64,000 nt of DNA from Tetraselmis striata (taxonomy: Eukaryota > Chlorophyta > Chlorodendrophyceae > Chlorodendrales > Chlorodendraceae), in assembly GCA_006384855.1 (NCBI GenBank), contig VCJN01000539.1, positions 1 to 64,000 on the forward strand, written 5' to 3'. Shown here in pieces: positions 20,366 to 31,823 of this stretch. A program made the position numbers and the translations under genes. Below the pieces are notes generated by a model that saw nothing but the letters and a program-made list of their open reading frames with translations, did not search any database and had not been told where the DNA came from. How positions within the stretch are numbered: the stretch's first letter is position 1; every line of letters starts with the position of its first letter.

Positions 20366-20845
20366 CGAACACTAGCCGAAGCAGGTGATCAACTGGTCCA
20401 CTGAAGTGTAAGTGAGCCCATCTGGCTTATAGGAAAATAAGCCTGATGATAATATTTGTAATAGTGCAGTATAAATTACGGCTACTGCAGAAATGATGAT
20501 TACATGTACTGGTACTATCAAGTAACATATACTGGACCTGCAGAGCAAGACGGGTGTGAGGCATGTGAAGACAGCCATGCCTCATAACACTTGATCAAAC
20601 ATACCTAGATTTCTGACAGGTGACCGACTGAACCTGAATAGCCTTTTAGATATTGGAACCAGATCAAGAAGCATGAGAAATGGACAGATGAGCAGATGGA
20701 GCATGTATATATGCCCCTAGCAAGCAAGGGCATTCTGCAGATAGATGAGAATATAATGGGACATTTCTCATCATTTGTGGTTACAATATTCCGATCCCAC
20801 AGACGCTGTCCCAACAGCAAGCTAGGAATTCTCCGAAACTCTAGA
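20360..20845 (+). mobile_element. Copia 3' LTR
   Basis: Starts TGTTGACGAACAC after the polypurine tract. Two ends are possible. CCCAACA at 20816 would give a 457-bp LTR with 5-bp inverted ends (TGTTG/CAACA). CTCTAGA at 20845 would give 486 bp followed by CTCGG, the same 5 bp that precede the LTR at 4706. I favour the second for the boundary with R1 DNA, because R1 sequence resumes at 20846. Confidence 0.8.
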
Positions 20846-21200
20846 CTCGGTGTACCACCCGGGGTCACCAGGAGGCCTTGCTCGCAAGAGATTTCCTCGG
20901 GGTCCTGAGCTTGGTGGCCGCTCGAGTCAGAGCGCGTTCGCTGCCTCATTAGACGGCGCATATTCGTCTGCCATCCCGTTGTTGAAGCTGCACAGCACGT
21001 CCGCGGATCACCCCCACACACACACACGTGCACGCGTGGCTTGGACTCTGAACCGTGTGCGCATCACTCATCCGTCCCGCCTCATGCGATGCGGGATGCG
21101 GGCCGCTTTTAGGCGGCTTGCTGTGCTGATTTTTTAGTACTACTTCTAGTAGTAGGTGGATTTGTTACTGCCTTTTTTGTAATTCACACCAGTACATGTA
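20846..21200 (+). mobile_element. R1 family, 3' coding end, hairpin and terminus
   Basis: It continues the R1 ORF end seen on the minus strand at 41.05-41.3 kb (SLVAARERARCLIRRRR region, VARTLNRA). After it come the hairpin GCCGCTTTTAGGCGGC (21102-21117) and a T-rich end with GGTGGATTTGTTACTGCC. An inverted copy of the same end lies at 25978-26152, so the 4.8 kb between them is flanked by inverted R1 ends. Confidence 0.8.
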
Positions 21201-22499
21201 TGGGGATACTGGTAGCGAACGCTGATGGCAACGCGTCTTCCACGACGTCCGGGAACGGCCAGGACTGCAGCAGTCGCGGCCGCGCAACAAGCCGCGCCGT
21301 TATTGCTGCTTATTATTCCGCAACGCGCCGCTGTACGCCACGAACACTAGTGCCTCGAGTCGGGCAAATATGTTGTATGGTATGTATACAACACGAGTAG
21401 CGCTATACAACACGGGTCGCGTCGGCATCATTGACGGATTTTATTACATACTACTAATACTACGCGGGCCGCGCTGCTAACAGAAGCGTCGCCCTCTAAC
21501 ATGCTGTAGCTCGCTGAACCAGCATCACACCACCGGTTCCGGCCAGGGCACTGCGGAGGAGCAACCAACAGCCGCCAGCCGACCGGGCGGGAAGGAAGGT
21601 CTTGAGGTACGGGGTTTGGGTACGGGGAGGGTTGCCCGGTGGTGTACAACATTTTTGCCCGAGGCACTAGCGCTAACTGCGCGCGGTATAAGATTTCGCG
21701 GCCAATATAAATAAACTCTAATATACATAAAATAAATGAAATCCTTGATGTAAAAATCAATATGAATAAACTCGCCGCCAATATAAGCTGGCGCGACTCG
21801 TACTCGGTACGATGCTGATTATTGCAATAATGTGCATATAATATTATTCTGATAAAATGGTGACCACCATATAAATCCTTATGAATCAGGGGACTCAGAT
21901 TATATCTGTTATTTTAGGTCCTCCGTTTATCTTGCCCCCCTTTTTAAATATCTATTTTACGCTGAAGTATTACTAAAGTACTGTGAATGGGCTGTTTGCA
22001 CGCATGTGGCTCAAAATGAGTCCTGAAGCAACATCGACAACGTTGGCAGCCCAACAACAACAGTAGAGCATGCAAGAGGGCAACAACGAAGCAATCGGAA
22101 TGCACATGGCAACCAATAGATTGAAGAAATAGAATAGAGGGCATGGCGTCTCGGCATGTGCATGGGAGGTATTTGCGGAGGACGTTATCATCATTGCCAC
22201 GAAAGAGCTCACCCGGGCGGGTTGAGCACATACGGGCCGCGCTCGATGACGAACTTTAGGAATCGCGACGACACGAACTCTAACACAGTGTCAAAACGCA
22301 TAGTCGGTTAAGAATCTTGTGCAATCTCATGTCTGCGAAGGTAAACGCTCGATGACGAGGATGTTGCGTCTGGGTCATGCACGTTCTTGATACTTATTAG
22401 ACACTCATTTGGCAATGGGAGGAAGTCCGCGGGGAGGTTGGGGACAAGAAGGTCCCTGGACGTCGTGCACCCGTCCACACACTTGCCGGTGCTATACTT
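21201..22499. other. No gene seen
   Basis: AT-richer, with short frames only. I see no splice-linked exons and no family similarity. Confidence 0.6.
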
Positions 22500-24790
22500 G
22501 ACTGGGGTTGAGCCGTTGCCTGGCGGGCCGGGGTAGTCACTTACGCACTGCGGCTTTCTTGGCGAGTGGCACCGTCTTTGTGCTCCACAAGGACGACCCC
22601 ACCGCGCGCGAGGAGCATGCGAAGACCGGCGAGCCGCTACTAGTACGCCCGCTTGGCGTCGGTTCCATGCTGGTGCGCGTGGCCTCCGCCCACGCACGCT
22701 CTTGTGCAGGTGGGTGCGGATGCGCGGGAGGCCATGGGCCTGGTACAAAGCAGCTTTCAGTCTCGACCGGGCTGTGAGACGGCATATACGAGATCGCGCC
22801 GTGTACATGGGTGCTCCTATTAGCCATTACCCCGGGTGGATGACCGGTGCGTTGGGATGACCGGATGCGCATGACCCTTTCTTGGAGGACGAGGACGCCG
22901 CCAACATTTCGGCTGCATTTTCGTTGCTTGGTTTGGACGCTTGCGACCGGTTTACACTGCGAATGGAGGCTGCCATCGTCCTGATGAGTATGCCCGCGGA
23001 TTTTGGCGGTTTGAATATGGCCTTGCTGCAGTCTTAGCGCTGCGGCGTTTTATTCCGCGCAATCGGTTGTCCTACCAAAACTGGTACGGGAGTACGGGCC
23101 CGCCCTCGGCCCCTTGTACGAGGCGGTTCGAGCCGAGGTGTCGTCCATGGCTACGAGTGCTTTGCCATAAGCGCGCAAGACGCGCCGCGTATACGAGATT
23201 GTACGGGCCCTCACCACGTTACCGCAAGGAGATGTGTGGCGCGCACGCGCCGCATACGGGCACGCCCACGAGATCTTCGAGTTACTTACGGTCAGTAATG
23301 CTACGATCACCGCTACACCGGATCTATCCGCTAGTACTACGGCCCGTATGGGTATGAGCACTAGCGGAGGACTGCGCGTCGCCACATCTTCTTTTACGGC
23401 CACTCCCCATGGAGTTGGTACAGGTGGCCGCCTCTGCTGCGCAGCAATCGCTTCCTATCGGTGGTACGAGTACTGCCAATACCGTTACTACATGCGCTTG
23501 TGTAGCTCTCAAGATACCGTCACGGCACCCCCTTTGTCAGTGGCATCTCCTTCCATACTAGAACCACAGCCATGCGGTACTACAGCTCCGCCCTCGGGTA
23601 CGCGTACGGCTGTTGCTTCCGATGATCAACCCACGACGACCATGGTTGTCCAACGCCACCTCAGCCGTGCGATTCGCTTGCGTGACTTCGTGGCCCTCGC
23701 TGTTGGCTTCCAACGTACGAGTGCCGCGGCTTCGCGACTTGATACCCTGCGCTTGTATAGTGCGTGCGGGCCGGACTGCCTGTCGCTTTTTCAGTCTGAT
23801 CACAAGTCAGCCCGCAAGACTCCCCATGCTGCTTATTCGGCCGCCGCCGCGCGGGTGCTGGGCCTTCGCTTGCGCGGGGGTTCCGCGCTTGTCGCATGCC
23901 CGCATGGCCCCACGCGTGGTATTGACCCCTTATGGCTTCGCGCTACGGATGAATAAAACCGGAACGCTACGGATTTCGTCGTGGATCATCTGCCCATCTG
24001 CCCGTCGCGAACTGCAAGCGCCGCATGCATACCGTTTTGAAGAATCTGTGGGCTTCTGTGGCGATTGAAGCGGGGGCGATGCTCGGCCGGGACCGCTCGG
24101 GAGTCGGCGAATTGACCCTTGAGACGAATGAGCTGCGCCCAGCGGACCGCTCGCGGCCATTAGATTTGACGCTGGCGGGGTGGGGGGCCGGCGTGCGATT
24201 TCATGATCGATTTCGCGTGCGGGTCCTCCACGGCCCCCCACTTGGGGCAACGACCCCCGCTAGTGCACCCCAAAGATCGCGGCGACCGAGGCGGAGTACA
24301 ACACGCTAGCGGCGGACCGGGCGTCTTCCGCCCCAGTGCAGGGTGTTCACCGGCACTACCCTTTTGTGGTTGAGGACCGCGGCCGCCTCGGAAAATCCAC
24401 TTTGACGGTGGTCTACGTCTTTGCGGTGTTACTTGTTGTGCGCAACTACCTCATCCATGGCGGTAGTCCTTCCGCCCCGATTTTGTGCTTCCTTCATAGC
24501 CAGTCCGTCCGGGGTTTTCGGAACTTTGCCGCAAGCCGGCCGCGTGTTGAGTTCCGCCATCACATGCATGTCACGCACGCGGCGGGGGTTGTTGCAGCGA
24601 GTCTCTGCTTGCGTGCATGCATGGTACCTTGGGTGGCATTCTCTATGCCGGAGTGCAGACGGCCAAGCCTGATGCGTATGCCCGTGGCTACTCATTCCGC
24701 ACCCTCTTCAGGTGATGCTTCCACCGCGCAATTGCTGTGGTGGACGTTTCCTATTGCGTTTTCGGTTGGTTTCTTCCTCGCCAGCTAGCT
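22500..24790 (+). mobile_element. Decayed non-LTR retrotransposon (LINE), RT and C-terminal part
   Basis: TVFVLHKDDP, then LVRPLGVGSMLVRVAS, correspond to the K...RPigiGe.lrRl region of LINE reverse transcriptases. MPADFGGLNMALL resembles the later lP..GGlGl block. The distal part keeps VQRHLSRAIRLRDFVALAVG, an SARKTPHAAYSAAAARVLGL stretch, ADRSRPLDLTL and HYPFVVEDRGRLGKS, as in the C-terminal region of algal and plant-type LINE ORF2. The frame changes many times and internal stops are frequent. It ends near TAG 24786 with CAGCTAGCTCATGTAA, a tail seen also at about 25759 and 25812. Catalytic residues are not all visible. An old, inactive copy. Confidence 0.6.
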
Positions 24791-24844
24791 CATGTAACTA
24801 ATAAGCTAAAAGCAATACTAAAAGATCAACACGGCAAGCCGCGC

Positions 24845-24900
24845 GCCGCTTAAAGGCGGCCCGCTTCCCGCACGAGGCGGGATGGCGATAACGGTACTGG
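24845..24900. repeat. R1-type terminal hairpin
   Basis: GCCGCTTAAAGGCGGC followed by CCCGCACGAGGCGGG. Same arrangement as the R1 3' ends at 21102, 26055, 41036 and 41931. Confidence 0.6.
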
Positions 24901-24920
24901 TACCCCATCAACTCTCGTGG

Positions 24921-24971
24921 TTTTTTTTTCGCCCCCGGGACAGGACTGGCACCAGTGAAACCCTTGCAGCG
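24921..24971 (-). mobile_element. Minimal retroposon tail, copy 2, with target-site duplication
   Basis: Same tail as at 341-395, about 51 bp including the T-run. It is flanked by TCTCGTGG at 24913-24920 and 24972-24979. Confidence 0.85.
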
Positions 24972-25093
24972 TCTCGTGGTATACTTAACAAGTACGGGTA
25001 TGCGTACATGTAGTCGCTGGTATTGTACGGCCTCAGGTACGACGACAACCGCGCGGATATAGTGATTTAACCGCGGATATATATAATTTCTAT

Positions 25094-25780
25094 ATGATAT
25101 CCCACCCACCCACCGCCTGGGCGGGCCCGACGACCGTCCGCGGGCCCTTTCTCCGCCTCCTCCCCCAGCTGGGGATGGGGGCGGGGATCGTGCACGGGTG
25201 GCGCCTTGGTAGCCTTGACCCCGCCCGTGCTACCACTGCCGCGGAGGAGCAGTGTGAGCTGGACATTGGCGTCTCACGTCGTTGCTGGTCCGGTCAAGTC
25301 CCCGTTCGTTGTTCTTTGAGCACTTTCTCCCTTACTGTCATGTTGGCGCCTCCACATCACATTCGGCCTAGCGCCGCTATTGGAGTGGCCCGGGATGTTG
25401 TGTTGGGGAAGGCGTTCTGCGTTTGGCGGAAAAGGACGCGGCCGAGCTGGCGGTGGATTCGGCGTTGGGTGGCATGCGTATGTTGCACGCCCATGGCGCC
25501 CCGTTCTGGGTTGGACCCCCGCCCGCGCTTCCGCTCCTTGCTGCGAGACCTCTACTTCGAAGCTCCTTTCGTGTCGGCGCCTTCACATTACATTGAAGTG
25601 GTCCGGGATTGTGTGCTGGGGAGAGCGTCCCTACTGCGTGGCGCGGCGGCTGGCTGGTGGCGATGCCTGGTCGGTGGCTGTCATGCATGGCGGTTCCCGC
25701 CTCTGGTGGCCCGTAGCTGGATTTTCTTCTGGATTTCTGTATGGATTTCTTGAATTTTGCAGCTGGCTCATGTAATCCCA
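25094..25780 (+). other. Open frame ending in a LINE-like tail, unclassified
   Basis: A 219-codon frame without recognisable domains, rich in Trp, Arg and Cys. Just after it comes CAGCTGGCTCATGTAA, the same end as the LINE copy at 24.78 kb, so this may be another 5'-truncated element copy. I see no RT block here. Confidence 0.3.
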
Positions 25781-25977
25781 TATATACAATTTCTGATATA
25801 TCGCCTTCTGCAGCTAGCTCATGTCATTTATACATATCGTCGCTAAGAGACACGCTATGAGACACGAGTCTGATGCTGACATCTTTCAGCAGCACCGCGA
25901 GCGCGCAGCGACGAGGCCGCCGTTTGATATGATCAGTTGATCACCGCCGAATGACCGCCCCAGTAGTCGCCAATCCA

Positions 25978-26152
25978 GTGGTGTGAATTACAAAAAGGGC
26001 AGTAACAAATCCACCTACTGCTGAAAGTAGTACTATAGAAAATCAACATATGAAGCCGCCTAAAAGCGGCCCGCATCCCGCATGAGGCGGCATGGATGAG
26101 TGATGCGCACACGGTTCAGAGTCCGGGCCACGCGTGCACGTGTGTGTGGGTA
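25978..26152 (-). mobile_element. R1 family 3' end, antisense
   Basis: The reverse complement matches 21010-21190, including GGTTCAGAGTCCGGGCC-type coding end, the hairpin GCCGCCTAAAAGCGGC (26055-26070) and GTAACAAATCCACCTACTGC. It stops abruptly at a GTAC-rich stretch at 26153. Confidence 0.85.
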
Positions 26153-27660
26153 CAGGTACTGGTACGGGGAGTGTACTGGTGCCGGTGCCGCCTGTCGCAT
26201 CCAGGAAGTTAATACTGGTACCCGTACTTCATTATGCCGCGATAATTTTGGCGGGCGAGCAGCAGAAACGATATCGACTCACGGCCGACAACTGTACACA
26301 GGAGAGGAAGAACAGGCAGTAAAGTATGGTTCATCGCCTGCGGAAACTGAGCACGACGCAGGGCACGCATGTCACATGGACCACCGGGGCAATGCAGACC
26401 ATAAATAATCCTTAAGGACTTATATGATGAAGAAAATATACATGAAAGAGATAATCTTTTTTAAATGCCGGTTCGATTACCGAACATTTCGAGTTCGATT
26501 AACACTTGTTCCGGCGGCGCAGCGGCGGAAGACTGAAGAGTTAGGACGCAGCACGCTTGAGGGACGCGAGCCCGATGTGGCGGGATGAACAAATTCCGAA
26601 AACAATCGACGATCGGACGATGATGCCAAAATCCCAATCGCCGCATCAGCAGACTGTATCGCCGCTTTTTCCTTAAGATTACTGCAAGTCCCCGCACACA
26701 TACCCTGTAAGGATTATAGATACGTGCTCTGAGCGACTAAGCGCGCGACAGCATCAAGCGACTCGCTACCTCTTGTATCTGAACCGTTATATTCGGGACT
26801 GATGCTGCGATGCGTACCGGTACGTATAGAGTGGGTTGTATAAATGTATCTTTTGTGAAATAAGCCCTTTATTATGTTATAAAAGTGTGAATGTATATTG
26901 CATGTATATTGTTTTATCTATATGTATTCCTTGGTAGCGACTTCCCGTACTAGTACGAGCACCTGCTGTACGACAGCAATAATTGCTTGCTTTGCGCGCT
27001 GCTGCAGCAATTCATCCGCCGGCAGAAAGCAAAGCATCCTGTTGCAGCAGCACGTCATCATCGCCCGCGGCGCGGCACGTCATGCGGCTCGTCGTCTACT
27101 CGCGTCTGCTGCTGCTGCCACTGCTGCTACTACGGGTAGCGACTACATCGTTTATTTACGGGTACTGGTACAGGTACCTGCCTGCTACGAGGTACAGGTC
27201 CTCGGATCTACAATTTTGTGACTGATGTAGAATTAAATCAGCAGCCAACTATAAATACTCCGCTTTGTCGTCAACTACTTGTAGCAGTGCTACCGGTACG
27301 GGTACCTGTAGCCCATCCCGAAGCACTGCGCGGGGCAGTACGAGGATATACGAAATACGAGTTCCTGTACATCGCAGTAGCAGTAGTCCGCCGCCTCGAT
27401 CCGACGCGCGCGCGCCCTGCTGTCGTAAAGTCGCCAAGCTCCAACAGTCGTCGTTGTCGCTCGTCGGCGCCGAAAGCCCGGACGGTCTGCTGCGCGCTCG
27501 CGGGCAAAATCTACCCGCGGGACCCGCGGCGGTCAGCATCGGCTCGCCTTTTAAGGCTGCGGCCGACACCTTATCTCAACCACAACTCACCACGAGACCA
27601 CCCTGTGAGGACCTTCAGCTAAGCCGCAATAGCGATTCTACGTCAATACGTCGCAAACCT
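26153..27660. other. No gene seen
   Basis: GTAC-rich start, then AT-rich DNA and short frames. The last 300 bp should contain the promoter of the ORF at 27665. I cannot point to a TATA box with confidence. Confidence 0.55.
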
Positions 27661-27664
27661 CGCC

Positions 27665-28351
27665 ATGGCTGCCCTAACCGCTGCCCCCCCGGGAGTTTGC
27701 CCTCACCCCTTCGAGCTGGACGCAGACCTCCAGCGCCTCGACGACGCCCTGGCAGCACACGAGCGCGAAATAGAGCTTGAGCTGGGCCAAGCACTGTCCC
27801 CCAGTGGCGTCGAGGTCGGGCCGTCCATGCCTGCTGAGAAGCGCCGTATGTCGATCTTCTCCCCGGTACCTTGCAAGCGGGTCAACTACGGGCCAGCGGA
27901 GTGGCGCGACCGTGCATTCCCGGGCCTCGCGGAACGCCGGTGGCTGCAGCTGCTAGTCGACGAGGAGATTTATGTGTGGGCAGACCCAGTCACGTTCCGT
28001 CAGTTCATGCCCGAGCTTGACATTGTAGGCTGCTACACTGGCGAGTTTGTTGAAATCGACTGCGACCATCCCTGCTTTATCGACAAGCAGACTCTCACTG
28101 TAGCCATCCGCGATCACAAGCGTTTCCCCGCCGCCAAGAAGCAGACGAAGTGGGGCTCGAAGGGCAAGACAACACCAGCTGCCTCATCGTCCTTGTCAGA
28201 CAAGTCTGATATGACTGGGGAAACCGGCGGCGATGCTGACGCACTAAGCCCTGCACCACCGCGCCTGCTTCCAACCGACAACGCCAAGCATGTTTCGAAA
28301 ACCAGCAAGCACCAGGTGCAGCGGCGCGTCGTTCGGAGCCTGGAGCTGTGA
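27665..28351 (+). CDS. Intronless ORF, unknown protein of 228 aa
   Basis: ATG at 27665 in a good context (CGCCATGGC). Uninterrupted to TGA at 28349-28351. Composition is even and not repeat-like: a helical acidic segment (LQRLDDALAAHEREIELEL), a compact middle (PAEWRDRAFPGLAERRWLQL; VDEEIYVWADPVTFRQFMPE; GCYTGEFVEIDCDHPCFID) and a Ser/Lys-rich tail. TGTAA occurs 147 nt after the stop, and a minus-strand gene converges on it. This supports a real gene. I do not recognise the family. A mobile-element origin is not excluded because repeats are close on the left. Confidence 0.6.
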   Translation: MAALTAAPPGVCPHPFELDADLQRLDDALAAHEREIELELGQALSPSGVEVGPSMPAEKRRMSIFSPVPCKRVNYGPAEWRDRAFPGLAERRWLQLLVDEEIYVWADPVTFRQFMPELDIVGCYTGEFVEIDCDHPCFIDKQTLTVAIRDHKRFPAAKKQTKWGSKGKTTPAASSSLSDKSDMTGETGGDADALSPAPPRLLPTDNAKHVSKTSKHQVQRRVVRSLEL

Positions 28352-28497
28352 ACGTACCTAGTTGTGCTCACATCATAGTCAAGCACATTCTGCGACCCAT
28401 AAATTATAAGTTTATTCACTCCCTACTCGTTTTAAAGATCAGGGAGGCATCGGGCGTATGCTGGATAGTGAAATACCTCTTACTCAAATAAAAGTTA

Positions 28498-28502
28498 TGT
28501 AA
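28498..28502 (+). terminator. Candidate TGTAA polyadenylation signal
   Basis: TGTAA after the ORF at 27665-28351, repeated at 28505-28509. Confidence 0.5.
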
Positions 28503-28580
28503 TATGTAACACCAACAAACAATGCATCCAACTGTCATGTAGAAGAACAGCAACCAGTTTGATCTAGGTTCGTCCACATT

Positions 28581-28585
28581 TTACA
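28581..28585 (-). terminator. Candidate TGTAA polyadenylation signal
   Basis: TTACA on the plus strand, that is TGTAA on the minus strand, 42 nt after the stop of the minus-strand gene ending at 28627. Confidence 0.4.
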
Positions 28586-28626
28586 CAAGAGAGACACAAT
28601 CATTACTGTCTAAAAACTGCGCCAAC

Positions 28627-30294
28627 TCACAGAAACCCATCAGCAATTCCTACTGTCTGCTGCTCATCTGCAGGGGCAATGTTGAAAGTGACATTGATCA
28701 GCGCTTGCCCAGGCAGTCTCTTATTTCCATCCCAAAGAGCCTGATATGGTGGTGATCTAGTAAACGTGTCTAGCTGCATGGCATCCATGAAGCGCGCCAT
28801 GAGTAGTCCGGACATGGCGATTGTTGTCTCTTCCAGCGCGATCCCCCCAGAGCACTGCACGGCGCCTGCACAGTGACACCACAGCATACTGTTAGTCGCA
28901 GTCAGAGCGGCATGGCCAACACAGTTTCGCATGCTAGTCTGGTCACCCACCTGCCTTTGAGCTCTCAGCAACTTCACCCAACTGAGATATCATCAGCGGC
29001 AAGTCTGTTGTCACACCATCACCGTACCTGCAACCACATGGGGGACACAGACGAGTTAGTTGCCGCAGATGTGTGGAGCATGCCACTGAGTTCCTCCACA
29101 GTCCCAGTATTCTTGAAACTCAAGCAAACACCTAACAAGCAGCACGTACCCTGGGTTGTCTACAATCATGAGCAGGTGTTCCACGCCAGTGGACCATTCG
29201 TCCCCCTGACGGTATATGCTCCCCAAATCACTGGCGACGCTGGAAGCCCAAGCTACCTCATCGATATGATCGCAGTGAGTCATCGCCCCATTGACAGCGG
29301 CCTGTACCGCTGGATTCGCTCTGAAGCTCGGTACAGCCCGCAGCGACCCCAGCCGGAGGTGGACTGCGTGGCTCCATGCTGTTGGTTCTACGTACTTTTC
29401 TGTCTCAGCAACAGCTGGGTAATACAGCAGGTGTAAGCACTGTCATTTGCTGATCAATACCGCACTGGCTGCCCGTCAGGGCTATAAAGTACTGCCGCAC
29501 GCAATGAATCGGTGGGCAGCACCTGTAGGTATTTGTTGAGAGATCACTGATCCACCTGACCCGCACACACAGCCTGGCACTGCATACTGCAATGACCATA
29601 GAGCATTCACCACCTCTTCCGCTTCCGCCTGCAAAATATTTTGGGTTAGGGGGTCACAGATGGTGACACAATCTACACATGACATCGCCGCAAGCCATGC
29701 TGAAGCATCAAAGTCCATGGGATATACAGCACCGACAAAAATTAGCTTCCCACGCGTACCTCGTCCACTCCGTCCTTCATCTTGCAAAGAAATACGAATT
29801 CAGCAACCTGCGCACGAGATAGCGCACAGCGGCGCCATTGGCGCAGTATGTGACTTGATGTAATGCATTCTTCGCTACAACAACGCGCGGATTTGGGAAT
29901 ACAAGTGCCAGCCACCCACCGGACAGGAATTGCTAGCGCTGTGGGCTGAGAGGGCAGCAGCACACAGTCAGCGTCAGCGTGGCCTGCTCTGACACTCATC
30001 GCCATATGATGCTGACGCAGGAGGTTTCGTGCGGCTTCTTCAGCTGCTTCAGTGGCCACATAGGTTGCCGGACCTACCTGCAAAGCATCTGGAGAGCCCC
30101 CTCCTAGTCCAGGCTCCTCTTCGGGCCACGCCTTTCGAACCAATTTCCAAGCTTGTCCTGGGAAGCGCGCGTACCGCGGAGCAGGCAAGAAAAAGCCCAC
30201 ACAGGGTAGTGCGCGGCATGAGCGCAGCTGTCCGTCCTGGGGTAGGGACTTTGCGTCCTGCGTCAAGCCTGATGGCCGATGCAGCAGGCGCCAT
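28627..30294 (-). CDS. Probable spliced gene, unknown function (exon chain not fully solved)
   Basis: ATG at 30294 starts MAPAASAIRLDAGRK, a Ser/Arg/Ala-rich N-terminus of transit-peptide type. Coding-looking segments follow on the minus strand in several frames: FPGQAWKLVRKAWPEEEPG, YVATEAAEEAARNLLRQHH, VAEFVFLCKMKDGVDE (ending at GTACGC), KLIFVGAVYPMDFDASAWL, AEAEEVVNALWSLQ (after TTTTGCAG), VDNPGYVLLVRCLLEFQEYW, and finally GIALEETTIAMSGLLMARFM to TGA at 28627-28629. Most are next to plausible GT or AG sites, but I could not fit every phase, and one frame change near 30170 is unexplained. No domain recognised. It converges with the ORF at 27665. Confidence 0.45.
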
Positions 30295-31823
30295 CTACTG
30301 GAAGTATGTGAAGTGGGTGAAGTGGAGGGCTGCGGGCTCGTAGCTGGTTTTTTAATTTACACCTGACGAATCCGCGGCTGCAGCTCAGCACCTGGCATGA
30401 TATCGCTGCAGTCGTGCGGGTCGGAATAGCTATTCTTGCTGAGCTTTGTTGGCACAAGCGCAGCCGAGCATTCGAGCAGAGCTAGTCGCTCCGTCGGGTC
30501 TGTCAGAGCTCAACTCGCCGTAAGCGCTGTATCGCAAATTAACGGCACGGCGCCGCGCAGTCCGCCCCGCCCGACAGCGCAGGTCGTCGCCGACTACAGG
30601 TAACAAACATCAGTCCCGGTATCAGACCCGGTTTAGGGTTTGTGGTTTTACCGGTACTGATGGGAACACCTGTACAATAATCGATAGTCATCGCTAACAA
30701 AATATAAAGACAAGTATTACTACTCGTAACAAATCCACCGGGGCGGAAAAAGTTCAAATCCACCGCTATATTCAGGCAGAAGTTATCATTCGTCTATGAA
30801 ACTCCTAGAATGTAGAAAATCGCACGGATTCTTCCGGATTACCCGAACGTAGGAAAACGGTAGCCGCGCGCCCCGAGTTATCATTCGTCGGTGATGTCAT
30901 CTCCCCCCCCCCAATGAATGGTCGGAGAAACGTTGTATGAGCTCATTCCTCTGACCGGACCCCCTTTGGTTCCATTGTAGGAGCGTATTTCCTCCAATAG
31001 AGGCCACTAGGTGCCGACATGGCTGGGGGGCGATCGCCCAGAGCATGCCCCTCCCCCGGCTTAATTTCTCGGCGCACAACTCTTGCGCGGCGCGCGTCGC
31101 TGCTAGGGATCTTGAAGGGCGTGGGGCGCGGCGGCCTCTTTTGGCAGGCACACCCGGCGCGCGAAGGCGGGCGGGACGCGCGCGTCGCGCGTGCGGCCCT
31201 GCGGGGCGCCCTCGCCACTGTGGGAGGCCAGCTGGGCTCGTGCGGCTCGATTCGGCTCATGGGCGGCCACAAGGTAGACACGTGGGGCTAACAGCGCGGG
31301 GCTCCGGGTTGCGCCCCCGACCTTGCCGGTCTGCTGTCCGTGGGGGCTTCGGGCTTAGTAGCTGCTGGCGGGCCGGCCATCCCTTGAATAATAAGCAGGA
31401 GCTGTTGTGGCAGCTGCGTTGGGCCCGGCATGCACGTCTCCATACGCGAGCTGCGGGGTACGGTAATAACGATGCATGGCTGGAGGAGGAGGCCGCAGGA
31501 GGAGAGGACGTCTTGCACGTTTGAGGGCGTATTGCGCGTCCCGTGCGCTCGTTTCATTTGCGAATCATAATTTGGGGTCAGTTGCGGGTGCTGGACCGTC
31601 GGAGAAGGCCCGGTTTTACGGCAGGTGTTGCGGTTTCTACAGTAGTGGGCGCATACCGCACGCGCGCGTTTCGTTCACGAATGATAACTTCTGCCTAGGA
31701 GCTGCAGTAAATATGAGTAGTATATCAACACGGGTACATACATATTGTAGTCGCTAGCATACTGATGTTGGAGCACGGTAGTAGCGGGGATAGTCAACAT
31801 CCCATGACTTAACTGCTTTTATT
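30295..31823. other. No gene seen
   Basis: Short frames on both strands. A local imperfect repeat, GCGCTCGTTTCATTTGCGAA near 31547 against GCGCGCGTTTCGTTCACGAA near 31661, is the only internal structure noticed. Confidence 0.5.

Larger units (their letters stand above)
12992..20845 (+). mobile_element. Ty1/copia retrotransposon carrying a DNA methyltransferase
   Basis: The order is Gag (zinc knuckle), linker, C5-cytosine methyltransferase, aspartic protease (DSGAT), integrase, reverse transcriptase (YVDD), RNase H, polypurine tract, LTR. Protease-integrase-RT order is that of Ty1/copia (Pseudoviridae). The element is degenerate: several frame changes in gag and integrase, and in-frame stops at 14334, 15189, 16285, 18226, 19983 and 19989. 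The methyltransferase-protease frame (15661-17121) has a single stop, and the RT frame is open for 565 codons. So decay is uneven, or some breaks are sequencing errors. The extent on the left is uncertain because the LTR there is followed by R1 sequence. Confidence 0.9.

Noticed and set aside
26465..26515. Possible tRNA (GGTTCGATT-like motif)
   Set aside because: No cloverleaf could be drawn. The motif is part of a local imperfect repeat.
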